Positions 21,079 to 33,732 of a stretch of DNA of 64,000 bases are shown in pieces; positions within the stretch are counted from its first letter, which is position 1; each line of letters opens with the position of its first letter. The DNA is from Asterella californica. Taxonomy: Eukaryota > Streptophyta > Marchantiopsida > Marchantiales > Aytoniaceae. The position numbers were made by a program, and so were the translations under genes. The stretch is from NCBI GenBank assembly GCA_036924285.1, contig JAYKYS010000015.1, positions 1,302,001-1,366,000 on the forward strand, read 5' to 3'. The notes under the pieces were generated by a model. The model was not told where the DNA came from, did no database searches, and saw only the letters and a program-made list of their open reading frames with translations.

Positions 21079-22980
21079 AGGGGGTGGATGTCGTGTCGTG
21101 GACCGGCTCCTATCTGAAATTCAGACTTCAATGCTTGTCGCTCCAAAGAAAAACTCATGAGAAAAGCAAGATATGCCTCAGCTTATGGACTTTTGGTACA
21201 ATTTCGGATCTCCACTTTCATTACATCGATGGGTAGAGCTCTTTGTCAGCTTCCCATGGGCACTTGGTCTACTTCATTTGGACGTCTAGTGGAGAAGTTA
21301 TGAGACTCGAAAGATGGGTAAAACAAGCTAGGCTCCAGCTTATGGGCTTTTGGCACGACTTCGGATCTTCATTTTCATTACATCGATGGGTAGAGCTCGT
21401 TGTCAACTTTCCATGGGTACTTTGTCTGTTTCATTTGGACGCCTAGTGGAGAAGTTACGAGACTCTGAAAAAGAGAAAATCAAATTGGACCTTAGTTTAC
21501 TTGCTGACTGGGTAATTGTAGCTCCAGGCTCTATACTAAGGACTCGAGGGGCCTGCTTCCTCATTATTGAAGAAAACTTGTACGTACAGAGGCTGACGTA
21601 AGGGGACTGCTTAAGGGGTTAGTTTGTTCATGCGATCTATTGTGGACGTTTTGGAGAATCGAGAAGTCTAATGCATGTGTGCAAGGTGTCATTGGGTTCA
21701 GATCTGTGCAGGCTACGTGTGGGTTAAGACGGTTCGTGAAGAAACGGATCGAGGGTGGTGTTCGAGGAGAAATTAAGACGCATGAGAGAGATTTGGAGAG
21801 CTTCAGTAACATGTGAAGGAGAGTTGGAGAGTTGGACCGTTCGGACCGTTCCGGAGTCCAAACTTGTTGTCCTTGGATCCATTGGGATCACAACGCCGAG
21901 TTCTTCAGGAAATTGAAGACGATACGAAGTTTCATCGAACGGTTTGGGAATTCTGAGTAAAATTGGCTCGTAGGGAAGCGCTTACGTCAAATTTTCGTTC
22001 ACCTGCGACCTGAGATTGGTTTGTTCTTCGCGATCGGTGAGCCAAGCTCTTCGTTCTTGGTGCTTATTCGATCAAAGAGTCCTCATTTACGCATAGGAGA
22101 AGATCATGTGTGGATTGGATTGTTGGTATGGATGTGGTGAGCGATTTTGAGTCGCATGGAGTCGATTTACATCAGTTTTTTGTAACATGCGATCAAATTT
22201 CTTGCGCGGTTTTGCAAGGGGAACTCCAAACGACTTGTTTGGAGTCTCGTTGGGTTCAAGGTAGCTAGATCTACCTACCAGAGAAGACGGGTATGAGATC
22301 AGGCGATCCGTTTGAGCGGTGTGTGTAGTTTTAAGCCGTAGGGAGGAGTTTTGGAAGGTTCGGTCATCTGCGACCAAAAATCGGAGGTATCTCGGCTGTT
22401 GAGAATCGGATCTGAAGGTTTTCTGGGCCAACGGAGTCAGGGAAGAAGACCCTATCAACATCTGAAGAGCGTTTAACAAAAAGAGAAAGTTCTCAAATAG
22501 ACTTTTTTTATTCTGGATTAGATTAGAACTAGATTAGCTTATTCTAGATTAGCCATTAGAGATCTAGTTGGCTAATCTAGAATTAGCCAACTAGATCTCT
22601 AATTCTAGAGTTCGTTAGAGATCTAGTTGGCTATATACAGCTTGTGATAGCTAGCTTTGGCTAAGAGCTTGTACATGGATGTGGTTTGGACTTGGGTTTC
22701 AATCGTGTGATACTGGTGCAGCTCTGTTTGTTAGCAAAGAGAAGTTTCTCTTGCTTTGAGCTACGCTTCGGTGGTTTTGGGTCAGGGTTGAGATTCAAGG
22801 GTTCGTTTTAGGGGCTTTGAAGCAGATTACAGGCCGCTCTGATCTGTTTTTCAGTTTTGTGTTCTTAAGAAGAAAGAACTAGCAGTGTACATACATTTGG
22901 AGTTGGTATATATTGCAGCATTCGTTTTCGTGGTTGTTTTTCTCTGTCTTGTCTCTGTTCAGCACACAGCATCTCCACAG
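21079..22980 (+). repeat. Polypurine tract and 3' LTR of an A-related element
   Basis: The tract AGGGGGTGGA (21,079-21,088) runs into TGTCGTGTCGTGGACCGGCTCC at 21,089, which matches the element A LTR start. Beyond the first ~60 bp the LTR diverges from family A, so it is a sister family. A degenerate tandem pair (~160 bp units, 21,184-21,305 and 21,344-21,465) and a long inverted repeat (22,556-22,602) lie inside. The right edge is not clear; B-family RT resumes at 23,030-23,040. Confidence 0.65.
22556..22602. repeat. Perfect inverted repeat, 21 bp arms, 5 bp loop
   Basis: Arms 22,556-22,576 and 22,582-22,602 (core GAGATCTAGTTGGC and its complement) surround CTAGA. A third, direct copy of the arm follows at 22,615-22,634. 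The RNA would form a strong hairpin within the presumed LTR. Confidence 0.85.
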
Positions 22981-23029
22981 CCAGGAACCTCACATTTTCC
23001 TGTGCATCCTTCACGCAATATCCGAGCCG

Positions 23030-25600
23030 ATAACGGAACCATAATTCTTTTTGCAAAAAAGAAGACTGAGAAGTTACGATTGTGTATATTATTGTGCACT
23101 CAATAAGAGACGATGAAGAATAATTATCCCTTGCTAAAGATGGATGACCTGTTTGATAGATTAGCTGCCGCAAAGTACCTCAGTAGGATATTATTTGATC
23201 CGGATAGTTGACCCAGATGTTGAAAAGACCGCTTGCTGAACAAGGTACAGATCGTTTGAATTCGTTGTAATGTCATTTGGACTCTGCAACGCCCCTTCGA
23301 CGTTCACTACATTGATGAACACAATTTTTCACAAGAAGATGGACGAGTTCATCATTGTTTACATCGACAACATCTTGATCTACTCCAAAACCTTGGAGTC
23401 ACACGCAGAGCAGCTAAGGGTGGTGTTGACGAAGCTGCGAGAGCATAAGCTGTGCCAACATTGACAAAAGTGAGTTTAGTTTATAACGTATTAACTTCTT
23501 GAGACATGTCATTAGTGCAAAAGAAGTCTACCTGGATATGCAGAAGGTGAATGGGATTGTGACTTGAGAAGCTCCGACTATAGTGAAGGAGATGCGACGA
23601 TTCTTAGGATTGATGCCTTTCTGTCGCACATATGTACAGGGATTTTCAAAGATCACGAAGCCGCTGACGGACTAGACGAGAAAAGATACACATGCAAGTT
23701 GGACCAATGAGGTGGATGATGCGTTCTAGACGATCAAATTCATTTATCAAAAGTGCCAGTTTTGAAGCTGCCGAAGTTTGACAAACCATTTGAGGTGTAT
23801 ATAGACGCGAGCTACTATGCGATTGACAAAGTGTTGGTGTAGGATGGAAAACCTATAGCGTACGAAAATAAAAAGTTATTTGGGATGGAGAGTCGATGAC
23901 CGACTCACGAGAAAGAACTCTTTGCGGTGATTCATTGTTTGAGAAAATGACGGAATTACTTGAGACTTCACAAAATCCAAGTGTATATTGAGAATATTTC
24001 GCTCAAGTATTTTGAGACGCAAGATCGGGTGACGCCAAAATAACTACGGTGGCATGATAACTTGGCGCTCATGAATGTGGAATCAATCCACAAAGCGGGA
24101 AAAGATAATATGGTTCCTGGCGTCTTGAGTCGTAAGGAGGAATATCTTTCATCGTCAACACAGATTTTGTGAGCTATGTATCCTAAAGAGTTAGACTTGG
24201 AGAGATTAATACGTGAAGGTTACATGGGCGATGATCAAGCGAAGGAGTTTGGAACAACTCAAGCGAGGAGTGAAGTTGCAGCACATGCAGCTAAGACATG
24301 GACTTCTCATGTTCAAGCAAAGTTGAGTTTATGTGGAACAAGGAAATCTTAGGACTAAGTTGCTCAAAGAATATCATGATGCGTCCTTATCATGTCATAA
24401 AGGAGAAACGACACTTTAGCAATGATAGCTAAAAAGGTGTATTGATCTCACATGAAAGATGATGTTACCCACTTTTTGAAGTCATGCGTAACATAACAAA
24501 CGGATTGCGTTTCTTACGAGAAGAAACAAGGGTTGCTTCATTCTTTGCCGATTCCAGTCAGACCTTGGGAAAACATTAGCATGGACTTCAGTATGTCTCT
24601 GCCTGACTCAAATGGATACAACGTAATCTTTGTGATAGTTGATTGGTTTAGCAAACTAACGAAGTTTACCTCGACCTCGGATACCACAACAGCGTTCGTG
24701 ACTTCTCGATTGTTCTTATATACTTGGTGGCGTTCACATGGATTATCTCAGAGTATTATTTCAAATAGAGACTCCAAGTTCACAAGTGTCTTTTGGAAAG
24801 ACTTGTTCCAAAAATTAGGGACTAAGTTAAAATTCAGTACCACCTTTCTTCCTGAAATAGATCGACAAACAGAACAAGTTAACTCGATTATGAATCAATA
24901 CTTGAGGAATTATGTGAACGTGGACCAAAGTGATTGGGCGGAGTGGCTCAGTCTTACGGAGTAATGCTACAATTCTATGAAGCATTCAGCAATCGGCAAA
25001 TCATCTTTCTTGTTGGCTTACGGAAGTGAGCCAGAAAGACCTCTTGACTTGACTCTTGCAGAGAGTCCTACATCAGTACGACCAAGAACACGATAAACAT
25101 CTGCTGAAGAGTTGGTGGTGAACATCCAGCGATGCGAAGAACAAGTGAAGAAGAACCTCAAGAAGACCAGCAACGTTACACGAAGCACTTAAACAAGCAT
25201 CAGCGGCAAGTGAAGTGGGCGAAGAGGTATGGTTAAGTACAAAGAACTTCACCCTTCCGGAGAGAATATCGGTGAAGTTTTCGTAGAAGTTTGTGAGATC
25301 TCTTGTCATTGTCAAGAATCCGTACGAAGATGTTACGTTATATCTTCCTCTCGATTGGCAGTTGCATCCAACCTTCCATGTTTCTTTATTAAAGAAATAC
25401 TTTAAGGATGATTTGCGACCAGAGCGCAAACACAAGTTCTCAAGCCTCAACATGATGCCGTCTGATCAGAAGCCTAAGATGCGTGGATACCATTTGAAGG
25501 AAGCAATTTGGGTACCGGAAGAAGATTTAGCACATGCAAGTGAAGTATTGGACCTCTTCAAACGGCGACAAGGACAACAAGTGCGTTATAAAGAATAATG
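23030..25600 (+). pseudogene. B-family pol relic: RT, RNase H, integrase, chromodomain
   Basis: Collinear with element B 31,280-33,924 but riddled with stops and shifts. RT keeps [18 protein letters not shown] and the catalytic box reads YIDN instead of YIDD. RNase H, the integrase zinc region (CVTCQ-like, decayed) and core (SMDFSMSLPDSNGYNVIF...ISNRDSKFTS) follow. The chromodomain-side tail WQLHPTFHVSLLKKYF and HLKEAIWVPEEDLAHASEVLDLF end it. It shares with element B three in-frame TGG-to-TGA stops. Its first ~190 bp repeat 20,487-20,674. Confidence 0.85.
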
Positions 25601-25605
25601 ACACT

Positions 25606-27037
25606 AGGAGGTTTAGCAACAAAGAACTCAAGAACAACCACGGACACATCAAAGCTCATTGTGTAGTGGCGACCTGATTGTAGAACGCACATGAATGACG
25701 TATCGGATCCACTACACAAATTCTTTATCCAGTCATCTGCTCTAGAATAGTCATTGATGAGTTGAGCGATAACATTCATCAACTTTTGGTACACATTAAT
25801 AAGTTTATTGTCTGGCAACATAATCTTGTATGTGGCCGCCGTAGCAATACTACTTGAAGAATGAGGTCTGCATCAAGACAAGACGCAATGATACTAGTCA
25901 TAGAAGGTTGGACATCCATGGAATGCATGGATTGCAAACAAGAATGATATGTCCAGACAAGACAACACGTTAAAGTACAATGTGTGTCTATAGATTTTAT
26001 GGATGACACAAGAGATAAGACGAATCTTCGAGAAGTCTCGTTATCAAAATATGTCATCGACATCTTATCATCTTTGGATCAAAAACCAATAGTTGAACAT
26101 CTAGTTTGGAACAATTGCAACCATGTGTCTCATGTCATCTTTGAACACCTACCACTTGTAAGATTTTGTCGACCTTTCACGAACCCAGATACAAAATCTT
26201 GTATCTAAGTCTCGTAAGGCATCTCGATCTCCATGTTTCTTCGCTGATACTTTTTGGCATGTATCGTGAAGTCCACAACTCATGAGGAAGAACCTCGGGT
26301 AGAGTCTGAAATCTTTGATCGAGATCTCTTTGACTCTTTTGCACTCGGGTCCTTAGTGCGCACGTCTTTCATCAATGATGTACGGTTTGACTTATCTTTC
26401 TGCATAAAGTCACGCGAGAATGAGTCAATGATAACGAAAATCAAAGAATCATACATCTAACAACACAACAAGAAAGTTATTTCTCACATATCATAAGTTT
26501 CTCGAAGATTGGAAAGTATTGATGCGATCGAGTTTCATCTGCAAAAAGAGGCATATGTGTCACCGCCTCTATCCAAGAACTCACTCCCACTTGTTGGACG
26601 AAAGTGTTCGTAACAGCATCCATTATCTTCGCGCGCTCACACTCTTTCTTCATGCTCAGATCACTTGACTCAACGCATAGTAGGAGTGACAACTTACGAT
26701 TATCACCAACTCCTTGTAACATCTTCCACCAAGATGCTTTCATGTCCTCGTCCTTCTTGGAAGAACCTGAAGGTAGAACTTTATGTCCTTTCATTTCTTT
26801 CCATTCTCATTTGCGAAAGATCCTCTCTTGTACATCTCATAAAGCATGTCTTGAATATCATTTGGAAATGATCTTACAAGTTCATCATCTCTTTGGTCCA
26901 GGTCTTCGAATCAAAATAGTTATAAGTTTCTATGGCTAAGCATTTTTCTAAGTCAACCGTTGTCTTTGACTCTTTCTCCATGAACTGTTTGTGGAAGTAC
27001 TCAACCTACTGGATAAACGTATACTTCATGTGTACGT
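25606..27037 (-). pseudogene. Relic gene with DNA-methyltransferase-like motif, copy 1, 3' part
   Basis: On the minus strand, scattered frames read HKQFMEKESKTTVDLEKC, FPNDIQDMLYEMYKRGSF, SWWKMLQGVGDNRKLSLLL and, near the end (25,830-25,640), DDWIKNLCSGSDTSFMCVLQ followed by SGRHY. Copy 2 supplies DWIMDLCSGS at the same place and VAVEIN after RH. DW-x-x-DLCSGSG-T plus GRH-x-V-x-VE resembles SAM-binding motif I of N4/N6 DNA methyltransferases. The catalytic DPPY-type motif was not found. The sequence is cut at 27,037 by a solo LTR and resumes at 44,186. The family assignment is an inference from this motif alone. Confidence 0.45.
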
Positions 27038-28178
27038 TGTCGTGTGACGTGCTTTCTTATCTGGGAATACATCGGGTATCTAGCTGTGGAGAGTACGTGT
27101 CGCACTCTGTGACTCAGAACCAGCGACCACCCAAACTTCTCTCTGACCTCCAAGTACACTCTGAACATATCTTGCTACGATATCCTCACATCCTCTCGGC
27201 AAATCTCTCTCTTACTCGACTAGGGATAGAACCTGGATAACAAGCACGGGCAACCGCACGGATTCCTGCCATCACCGCAAGCACTCTTGGGTCTGCTGGT
27301 CATCACTCCAGCCTCACCACAAGAGAAATACCAGCACTCCTGATAAAAAAGAAACCTAAGCGCAACGTTCGCACACAAATCCAATCAAACCAACTAGGCG
27401 TACAAACATGCATGCGAGTATGGAGAGGATCCAAAAACAGATAATACTGTCAACAACTCTCCAAACTCATGATCAAGTGCATTGAAGCACTAGCAAAACC
27501 TCCAGGTCGACCTGTTCTTCAAAGAATCTTAACTCTTGCGTCTTTCGGAGCAAGAACCTCTCAACTTTATCTCGTTGTCACTCCTCAACCACAGCTCAGA
27601 ATGATATGAAACCAAGGCCAATATGTAGCCTGTAGAATAATCTCTCTATTAAGGTATTACATGCAGAGAGATCATCTCTGAGTTGGCATCTATGTCTTTC
27701 CAAAGTTCGTTATTTTTATAACATTCATGATGCTATTTCGACAGAACTTTGCTGCTCGATTCCTCAGAAACCACTCGACCAAAATGACTCAAACTTCTGA
27801 GGAAGCTAATGTGTCACCATCACTACCACTATGTAAAATTTCACCAGTAGATCCTCAACCAAACTCTCAAAATGATCCAAGCCCTTACTGTCAATGACAC
27901 AAGACGATATGCAGATCCTTGTGCACAAAAACAACGATATCTTTCTACCCAATAACCCACATAGTCTGAATTTTCACAGGTAGGTAGCTAATTGTACGTT
28001 CTCAGATCTTGGAAGGTTTCATAGCGACATTCGATCCCAAACTCTCCATATCATTCTCAATATCTCCTGATTACAGTCGCTTACTCTCATAGCCTCCAAT
28101 TTGAGGCACCCAACTCCAGCCGGCCATAACTCTTTCACTCCGGCTTGAAATTGATTGATCTCAGAGCCCATCAGCAAG
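27038..28178 (-). repeat. Solo A-family LTR, left part
   Basis: Starts TGTCGTGTGACGTGC and follows 7029-c.8200 of element A at moderate divergence (shared blocks GGAATACA.CGGGTAT, CTTGCTACGAT, CCACTCGACCAA). It is interrupted at 28,178 by element B. Left flank ACGT (27,034-27,037) recurs after the right end (44,186-44,189). Confidence 0.8.
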
Positions 28179-29236
28179 TGTCGTGACCCTTAGTCTCAAG
28201 ATCGGTCGCAGACGCGAACAATAGAACCCTAGTGGACTTGCGCTAGGTTGTGAACGCTGCGAGTTGAACTTAACGTTTGGCTGGGAAGTCGGGATCAGAT
28301 AAACACTAAGTGGTTCCCTGAACCAAAGTTAGAACATTGGGTTAGGACATAAGGGCCTACCCCAAGACAACCCCGGACAAACGTTGACCTAAGGGGGCAA
28401 GTCTGGAAACGGATCGAAACATAGGTCTGAGACGTGAGTCCGAGACGCAGACGGACCGTGGTTATCAAAAAATGGCTAAGTGTTGGAGCTCCACGTTTTA
28501 GGTCGTAGACGGAGCTCCACGTAAGATCTCGAGACGAGTGAGGTATCATTGGAAAGGTCTCGACGAGAGCTTTCCAGTGATATGTAGAACTCGTCGAACT
28601 GATCTCCAAGCTGAGAATTATGACCGAACCACAATCAGGTTGTGGTATAATTTTCAGGGACCAAAGAGGAGAGTGGGGTCGCTGATCCCCAGAAGTATAT
28701 ATGAGAGGAGGGCTCGATGCCTGGGTGGACCAGGACGAGTCATCCGACCCTAGGGTTCGGCAGGCGAACTCTGAGGACATGAGGTGATGGCTGGGCCGGT
28801 TCCAAGACACGTTCCGGTCTAGACTTAGACGTCTGGACTTAAGAGCGATGTAAGGGCTAGGGCAAGACTAGGGAACGAGTCGGCAGGTTAGACCACCGTT
28901 CGGGAGCCTAGATCCAGACGGACATCACGGGCGGTTGGACCGCTAGGTGTGCTAGAGGTACCGTTTAGGACCATGGACTCTATGGGAAGTCCGCCCCAAG
29001 TCATCTTGTGACTTGCTCATGTTTGGGACCGACCTAAGCGGATCTAGGCCGGGACTTAGGATTGCTGAGCTTGATGATTAGGGAGACGGTTCAGCTCTGG
29101 TCTGGACCAAACTGAGATAAGATAAGTGGTGCATGGACGCTAATTTGTGATTGTGTTTGTAGGTTAGCGGTGTAAATTTTCGTGACCTACTAAGCAAAAG
29201 CTTCCGTTGACGCAACAAGGCGGTAGGTGCACGAAA
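28179..29236 (+). repeat. 5' LTR of element B (1,058 bp)
   Basis: Begins TGTCGTGACCC and ends GCACGAAA. It contains AAGTATATATGAGAGG, a TATA-like element, near 28,692. Compared with the 3' LTR it lacks 54 bp after GACGGACCGTGGTT (near 28,463). Start and end were fixed by the target duplication and by alignment of both LTRs. Confidence 0.9.
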
Positions 29237-29238
29237 AG

Positions 29239-29250
29239 TGGTATCAGAGC
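29239..29250 (+). other. Primer-binding site, initiator-Met tRNA
   Basis: TGGTATCAGAGC two bases after the 5' LTR is the standard plant retrotransposon site complementary to the 3' end of initiator methionine tRNA. Confidence 0.92.
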
Positions 29251-29467
29251 CAACGCTTCGGTGAGCGAGAACTTGAGATAGCGGCTGAAGGCTGGACGCT
29301 TGAGGAGGGACGTAAGACACGAAGCGGATCAACGTTTCTAGGTGAACACTTGGAGCGATGGCCGACATAAGACAGAGTTCCAAGATGAAGATCAAGAGAC
29401 GAGTGACGGCTGACACCGGGACCAGATCGACTTGAGCTAGCCCCGAGGCACAGTTAGGGAACGATAA

Positions 29468-30424
29468 CTGACAACTTTCGCTCCAAGGTCAAGGAAGCCC
29501 AGTACCAGCTGGGCACCAGTGCAGCAAGATGGAGTCTTGTCAACGGTGTCCAACGATTCTGGCACGGGAAGTCAAGGAGCCTTGTACGCGGAACTCATCA
29601 AGATGATGAAGACCATGCAGGAAGGTATGGTCTCTAGGGATAAATGTATCGTTGAGCTTGAGACAAGCCAAGGAAGTTCCTCGTCTACCAGAAAGCTTTA
29701 TAAGACAAATTTGCCGATCTCGTTTTCAGATATAGGACGAGCTCGCAAGGTTAAGGATTTCTTAACTGAGTTAGACCTATACTTTGAGGCGCAACAGGCT
29801 CAAGAGTCAGACAAGGTGAGATCGGTGGTTATGGAGGATCATGCGCTTCTTTGGTGGACTGCATACATGGATGAACATGCCCTGACCGTCTCGTCGTTTG
29901 GTTGGAAGGAGTTCAAGGTGTTGCTCGCGAGACGATTCACTCCAGAATATCAAAAGATTCGGGATGGTGTCGAGCTAGTTAGACTGAAGCAGACAGAGAC
30001 CTTAAGTGCTTATGTGCACGAGTTCAGTGCCAAGCTGGACTCGTTCTCCAAGTGGAATGAGGAGACCAAAATATGTATATTCATTGAGGGATTCAAGTCT
30101 AGCTCGGAGAAAGCTCTCTTTTGGATGCCGGAGCTACCATCGACAAGTGCCGAACTTTTGAAGCTAGCGGAGCGAATTGGGGACGATGAAGTCCAGCAAC
30201 AGAAACCTTTTGAACCACGCAGCACGGACAAGTTCTAGAAGAAGAACAAGGACTTCAAGCGATAGTGGGATGGGGGTGAGAAGGATCGGAAGGATTCTTC
30301 TGTCCCGACAGCAAAGCGGTAGCAAATATGAGCAAAACCTAAAGGGCAAACACCTCAGAAGGGCAACGGCGCTAAGTTTACTTGCTACAATTGTGACGAG
30401 GCAAGCCATATTGCTAAAAGGTGC
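29468..30424 (+). pseudogene. gag: Element B gag
   Basis: Open from 29,468 to a TAG at 30,238 with no ATG before ~29,604; the Gag core reads VKDFLTELDLYFEAQQAQE, WKEFKVLLARRFTPEYQKI and LSAYVHEFSAKLDSFS. After a shift the CCHC zinc knuckle CYNCDEASHIAKRC lies at 30,383-30,424 (C-X2-C-X4-H-X4-C), where it binds RNA during packaging in intact relatives. The shift and stop separate the capsid part from the knuckle, so the copy is defective. Confidence 0.88.
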
Positions 30425-33400
30425 ACGAAACCTAAGATTAGTTACTGTAGCATGAATGCGTTTGTTGCAAAGGACTTGTTGGAGGGCCAGATGACTGTGA
30501 CCTTGAGAACCACGAAGAAGACGCCAGGATTGATGTTTCTACAAGCCAAGGTTGCTAACCGTGATGTTACTTTTCTTGTGGACACATGAGCGACTCACTC
30601 CTTCATAAGTCCAAAGTTGGTGAAGAAGTTGGGCTTGTCTACCTCCAAAACAGACAAGCCTATTCAGATGCGCTTTGCGAAGGGCAAGACGTACCAAACT
30701 TCTGAAGTGGTTTTGGACGTACGATTTGCATGTGAGAAGTTGCAGTTCATAGAGAACTTCACGGTGTGCGAGATGGATGATATCCATGCGGTTTTGAGGA
30801 ACATTTTCTTGGACAGGTTTGAAGTGGAACTTAGGCGGAAACCTTTAAGATTAAACGTTAGAGTTAAAGGGCGGAAGCTGGGAGTGAGGCTGATTTGGAA
30901 GGCGCGGAAAATTGACGACTTTGTAATGAATTTGATCAAAGGTAAACAGATGGACTTCAACGACGGTGTCATCTGTTTAATGCGGGTTGCAGATTTGATG
31001 ACGGGTGGCGGACAAGAGAAAACATCAGGAGACGCGACTAAACTTCCGGAGGTGCTTCGCGAAGTGATTAAGGAGTTTGAGGATGTCTTGACGGATGAGT
31101 TACCTGCTGAATTACCTCCAAGACGGGTGGTGGATCACAAGATTGAAGTCGTACTAGGATGAGAACCACCTTCCAAAGCCCCTTACCGACTCAATCAAGT
31201 GGAACTCCTTGAGTTGAAAAGGCAACTCGGCGAGCTATTAGCGCGGGGATATATTCGAACCAGCAAGTCACCTTATGGAGCCCTAGTTCTTTTTGCAAAG
31301 AAGAAGGATGGTAAGCTACGACTCTGTGTAGATTATCGTGCACTCAATAAGGTGACGGTGAAGAATAATTACCCTTTGCCAATGATAGACGACCTCTTTG
31401 ATAGGCTAGCGGGCGCAAAGTACTTCAGCATGATAGACTTGAAGTCAGGATATTATCAGATCTGGATAGCTGATCCAGATGTTGAGGAGACCGCTTGTCG
31501 AACCAGATACGGATCGTTTGAACTCGTTGTGATGTCTTTTGGACTTTACAACGCCCCTTCGACGTTCACTACATTGATGAACATAATTTTTTGCGAGGAA
31601 TGGATGAGTTTGTCATCGTTTACATCGACGGCATCTTGATCTACTCCAAAACCTTGGAGTCGTACACGGAGCAGCTAAGGGTGGTGTTGACGAAGCTACG
31701 AGAGCATAAGCTGTTTGCCAACGTTGATAAGAGTGAATTTAGTTTGGAACACATTAACTTCTTGAGACATGTCATTAGTGCAGAAGGAGTCGGTCCGGAT
31801 ATGCAGAAGGTGGACGCGATTGTGACTTGGGAGCCTCCGACTACAATGAAAGGGATGCGACGATTCTTAGAATTGACACAGTTCTACCGCAAGTATGTGA
31901 AGGGGTTTTCAAAAATCACGAAGCCGCTGACGGACTGGACGGGCAAAGACGCACAGGTAAGTTGGACCAAGGAGGTGGATGATGCGTTTCACACGACCAA
32001 AGCTATTTTGTCAAGGGCGCCAGTTTTGAAGCTGCCGGAGTTCGACAAACCATTCGAGGTGCACACGGACGCGAACGACTATATGACTGGCGGAGTGTTG
32101 ATGCAGGATGGAAAACTTGTAGCGTACGAAAGCAAGAAGTTATCTGGGACGGAAAGTCGATGACTGACTCATGAGAAGGAACTGTTTGCGGTGGTTCATT
32201 GTTTCAGGAAATGACGACATTACTTGAGACTTCACAAAACCCAAGTGTATACTGATAATATTTCGCTCAAGTACTTTGAGACACAAGATCGGGTGACGCC
32301 AAAGCAACTATGGTGGCACGATACCTTGGCGTTCATGAATGTGGAATTAATCCACAAAGCGAGAAAGGACAACGTGATTCCTGACGCCTTGAGTCGCAAG
32401 GAAGAATATCTTTCATCGTCCACATAGATTTTGTGAGCTATATATCCTAAGGAGTCAAACTTGGAGAGGCGAGTACGTGAAGGTTACATGGGCGACGACC
32501 AAGCGAAGGGGTATCTGGAACAGCTCAAGCGAGGAGTGAAGTTACAAAATGTGCAGCTAAGACATGGTTTACTCATGTTCAAGCAAAGTCGGGTTTATGT
32601 GGGACAAGGAAAACTTAGGACAAAGTTACTCAAAGAATGTCATGATGCACCCTTATCAGGTCATAAAGAAGAAAAGTCCACTTTAGCAGTGATAGCTAAA
32701 AAGTTTTATTGGCCCCACATGAAAGACGATGTTGCCCACTTTGTGAAAATATGCGTAACCTGTCAAGCGAATCGCGTTTCTTATGAGAAGAAACAAGGAT
32801 TGCTTCATCCTTTGCCGATTCCAGTCGTACCTTGGGAAAGGATTAGCATGGACTTCATCACCTCTCTGCTTGACTCAAACGGATACAATGCAATATTTGC
32901 GATAGTTGACCGGTTTAGCAAACTAGCGAAGTTTGCACCGACCTTGGATATTACAACAGCATTCACGACTTCTCGGTTGTTCCTAGATACTTGGTAGCGT
33001 TCACATGGATTGCCTCAAAGTATTATTTCAGATCGAGACTCTAAGTTCACAAGTGCCTTTTGGAAACACTTGTTTCAAAAGTCGGGAACTAAATTAAAAT
33101 TCAGTACCGCTCTTCATCCAAAACGGATGGACAAACGGAACGAGTTAACTCGGTTTTGAATCAATACTTGAGGAATTATGTGAGTGCGGACCAAAGTGAT
33201 TGGGCGGAGTGGCTCAGTCTTGCGGAGTATTGCTACAATTCCACGAAGCATTCGACAACCGACGAATCGCCTTTCTTGCTGACTTACGGACGTGAGCCAG
33301 AAGGGCCTCTTGACTTGACTCTTGCAGGGAGTTCTACATCGGCACGACCAAGAACACGACAAACATCAGCTGAAGAGTTGGTGGCGGCCATGCAGCGACG

Positions 33401-33480
33401 GAGGAGCAAGAAAAGAAGAACCTCGAGAAGGCGCAGCAACGGTATACGAAGCAGGTAAACAAGCATCGGCGGCAAGTGAA
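30425..33480 (+). pseudogene. pol: Element B protease, RT, RNase H and integrase
   Basis: One frame runs from the zinc knuckle through the protease (FLVDT-stop-ATHSF; TGA at 30,587 where Gly is expected) and a TGA at 31,160 into RT (31,199-31,639: [45 protein letters not shown]). A shift near 31,595 follows. The RT active site reads YIDG (31,621-31,632) instead of YIDD. RNase H (VHTDANDYMTGG...IPDALSRKEEYL) carries TGA at 32,161 and ~32,214. Integrase has the H2C2 region (HDAPLSGHKE...CVTCQ) and a DDE core in ISMDF, SDRDSKF and TDGQTERVN, with TAG at 32,995 and shifts near 33,115 and 33,430. It is inactive as it stands. Confidence 0.9.
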
Positions 33481-33732
33481 GTTTCAAGTGGGGAAGAAGT
33501 ATGGTTAAGTACGAAAAACTTCACACTTCTGAAGAAAATATCGGTGAAGTTTTCATCGAAGTTCGTGGAACTTTTTGTCATTGTCAATAATCCGCACGAA
33601 GACGTCTATACATTAGACCTTCCATGCGAGTGACAGTTGCATCCGACTTTCCATGTTTCTTTATTAAAGAAATACTTCAAGGACGATTTGCGACCGGAGC
33701 GCAAATAGGTACTCAGGTCTCAACCTGAAGTC

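Noticed and set aside
25779..26063. 94-codon minus-strand frame with a similar frame at 58,529-58,813
   Set aside because: Open in both copies, but it is not the phase that carries the methyltransferase-like motif; likely a shadow frame of the relic gene.
28295..28810. 171-codon minus-strand frame in the B LTR
   Set aside because: Lies in the LTR, is broken in the other LTR copy and has no recognisable domain.
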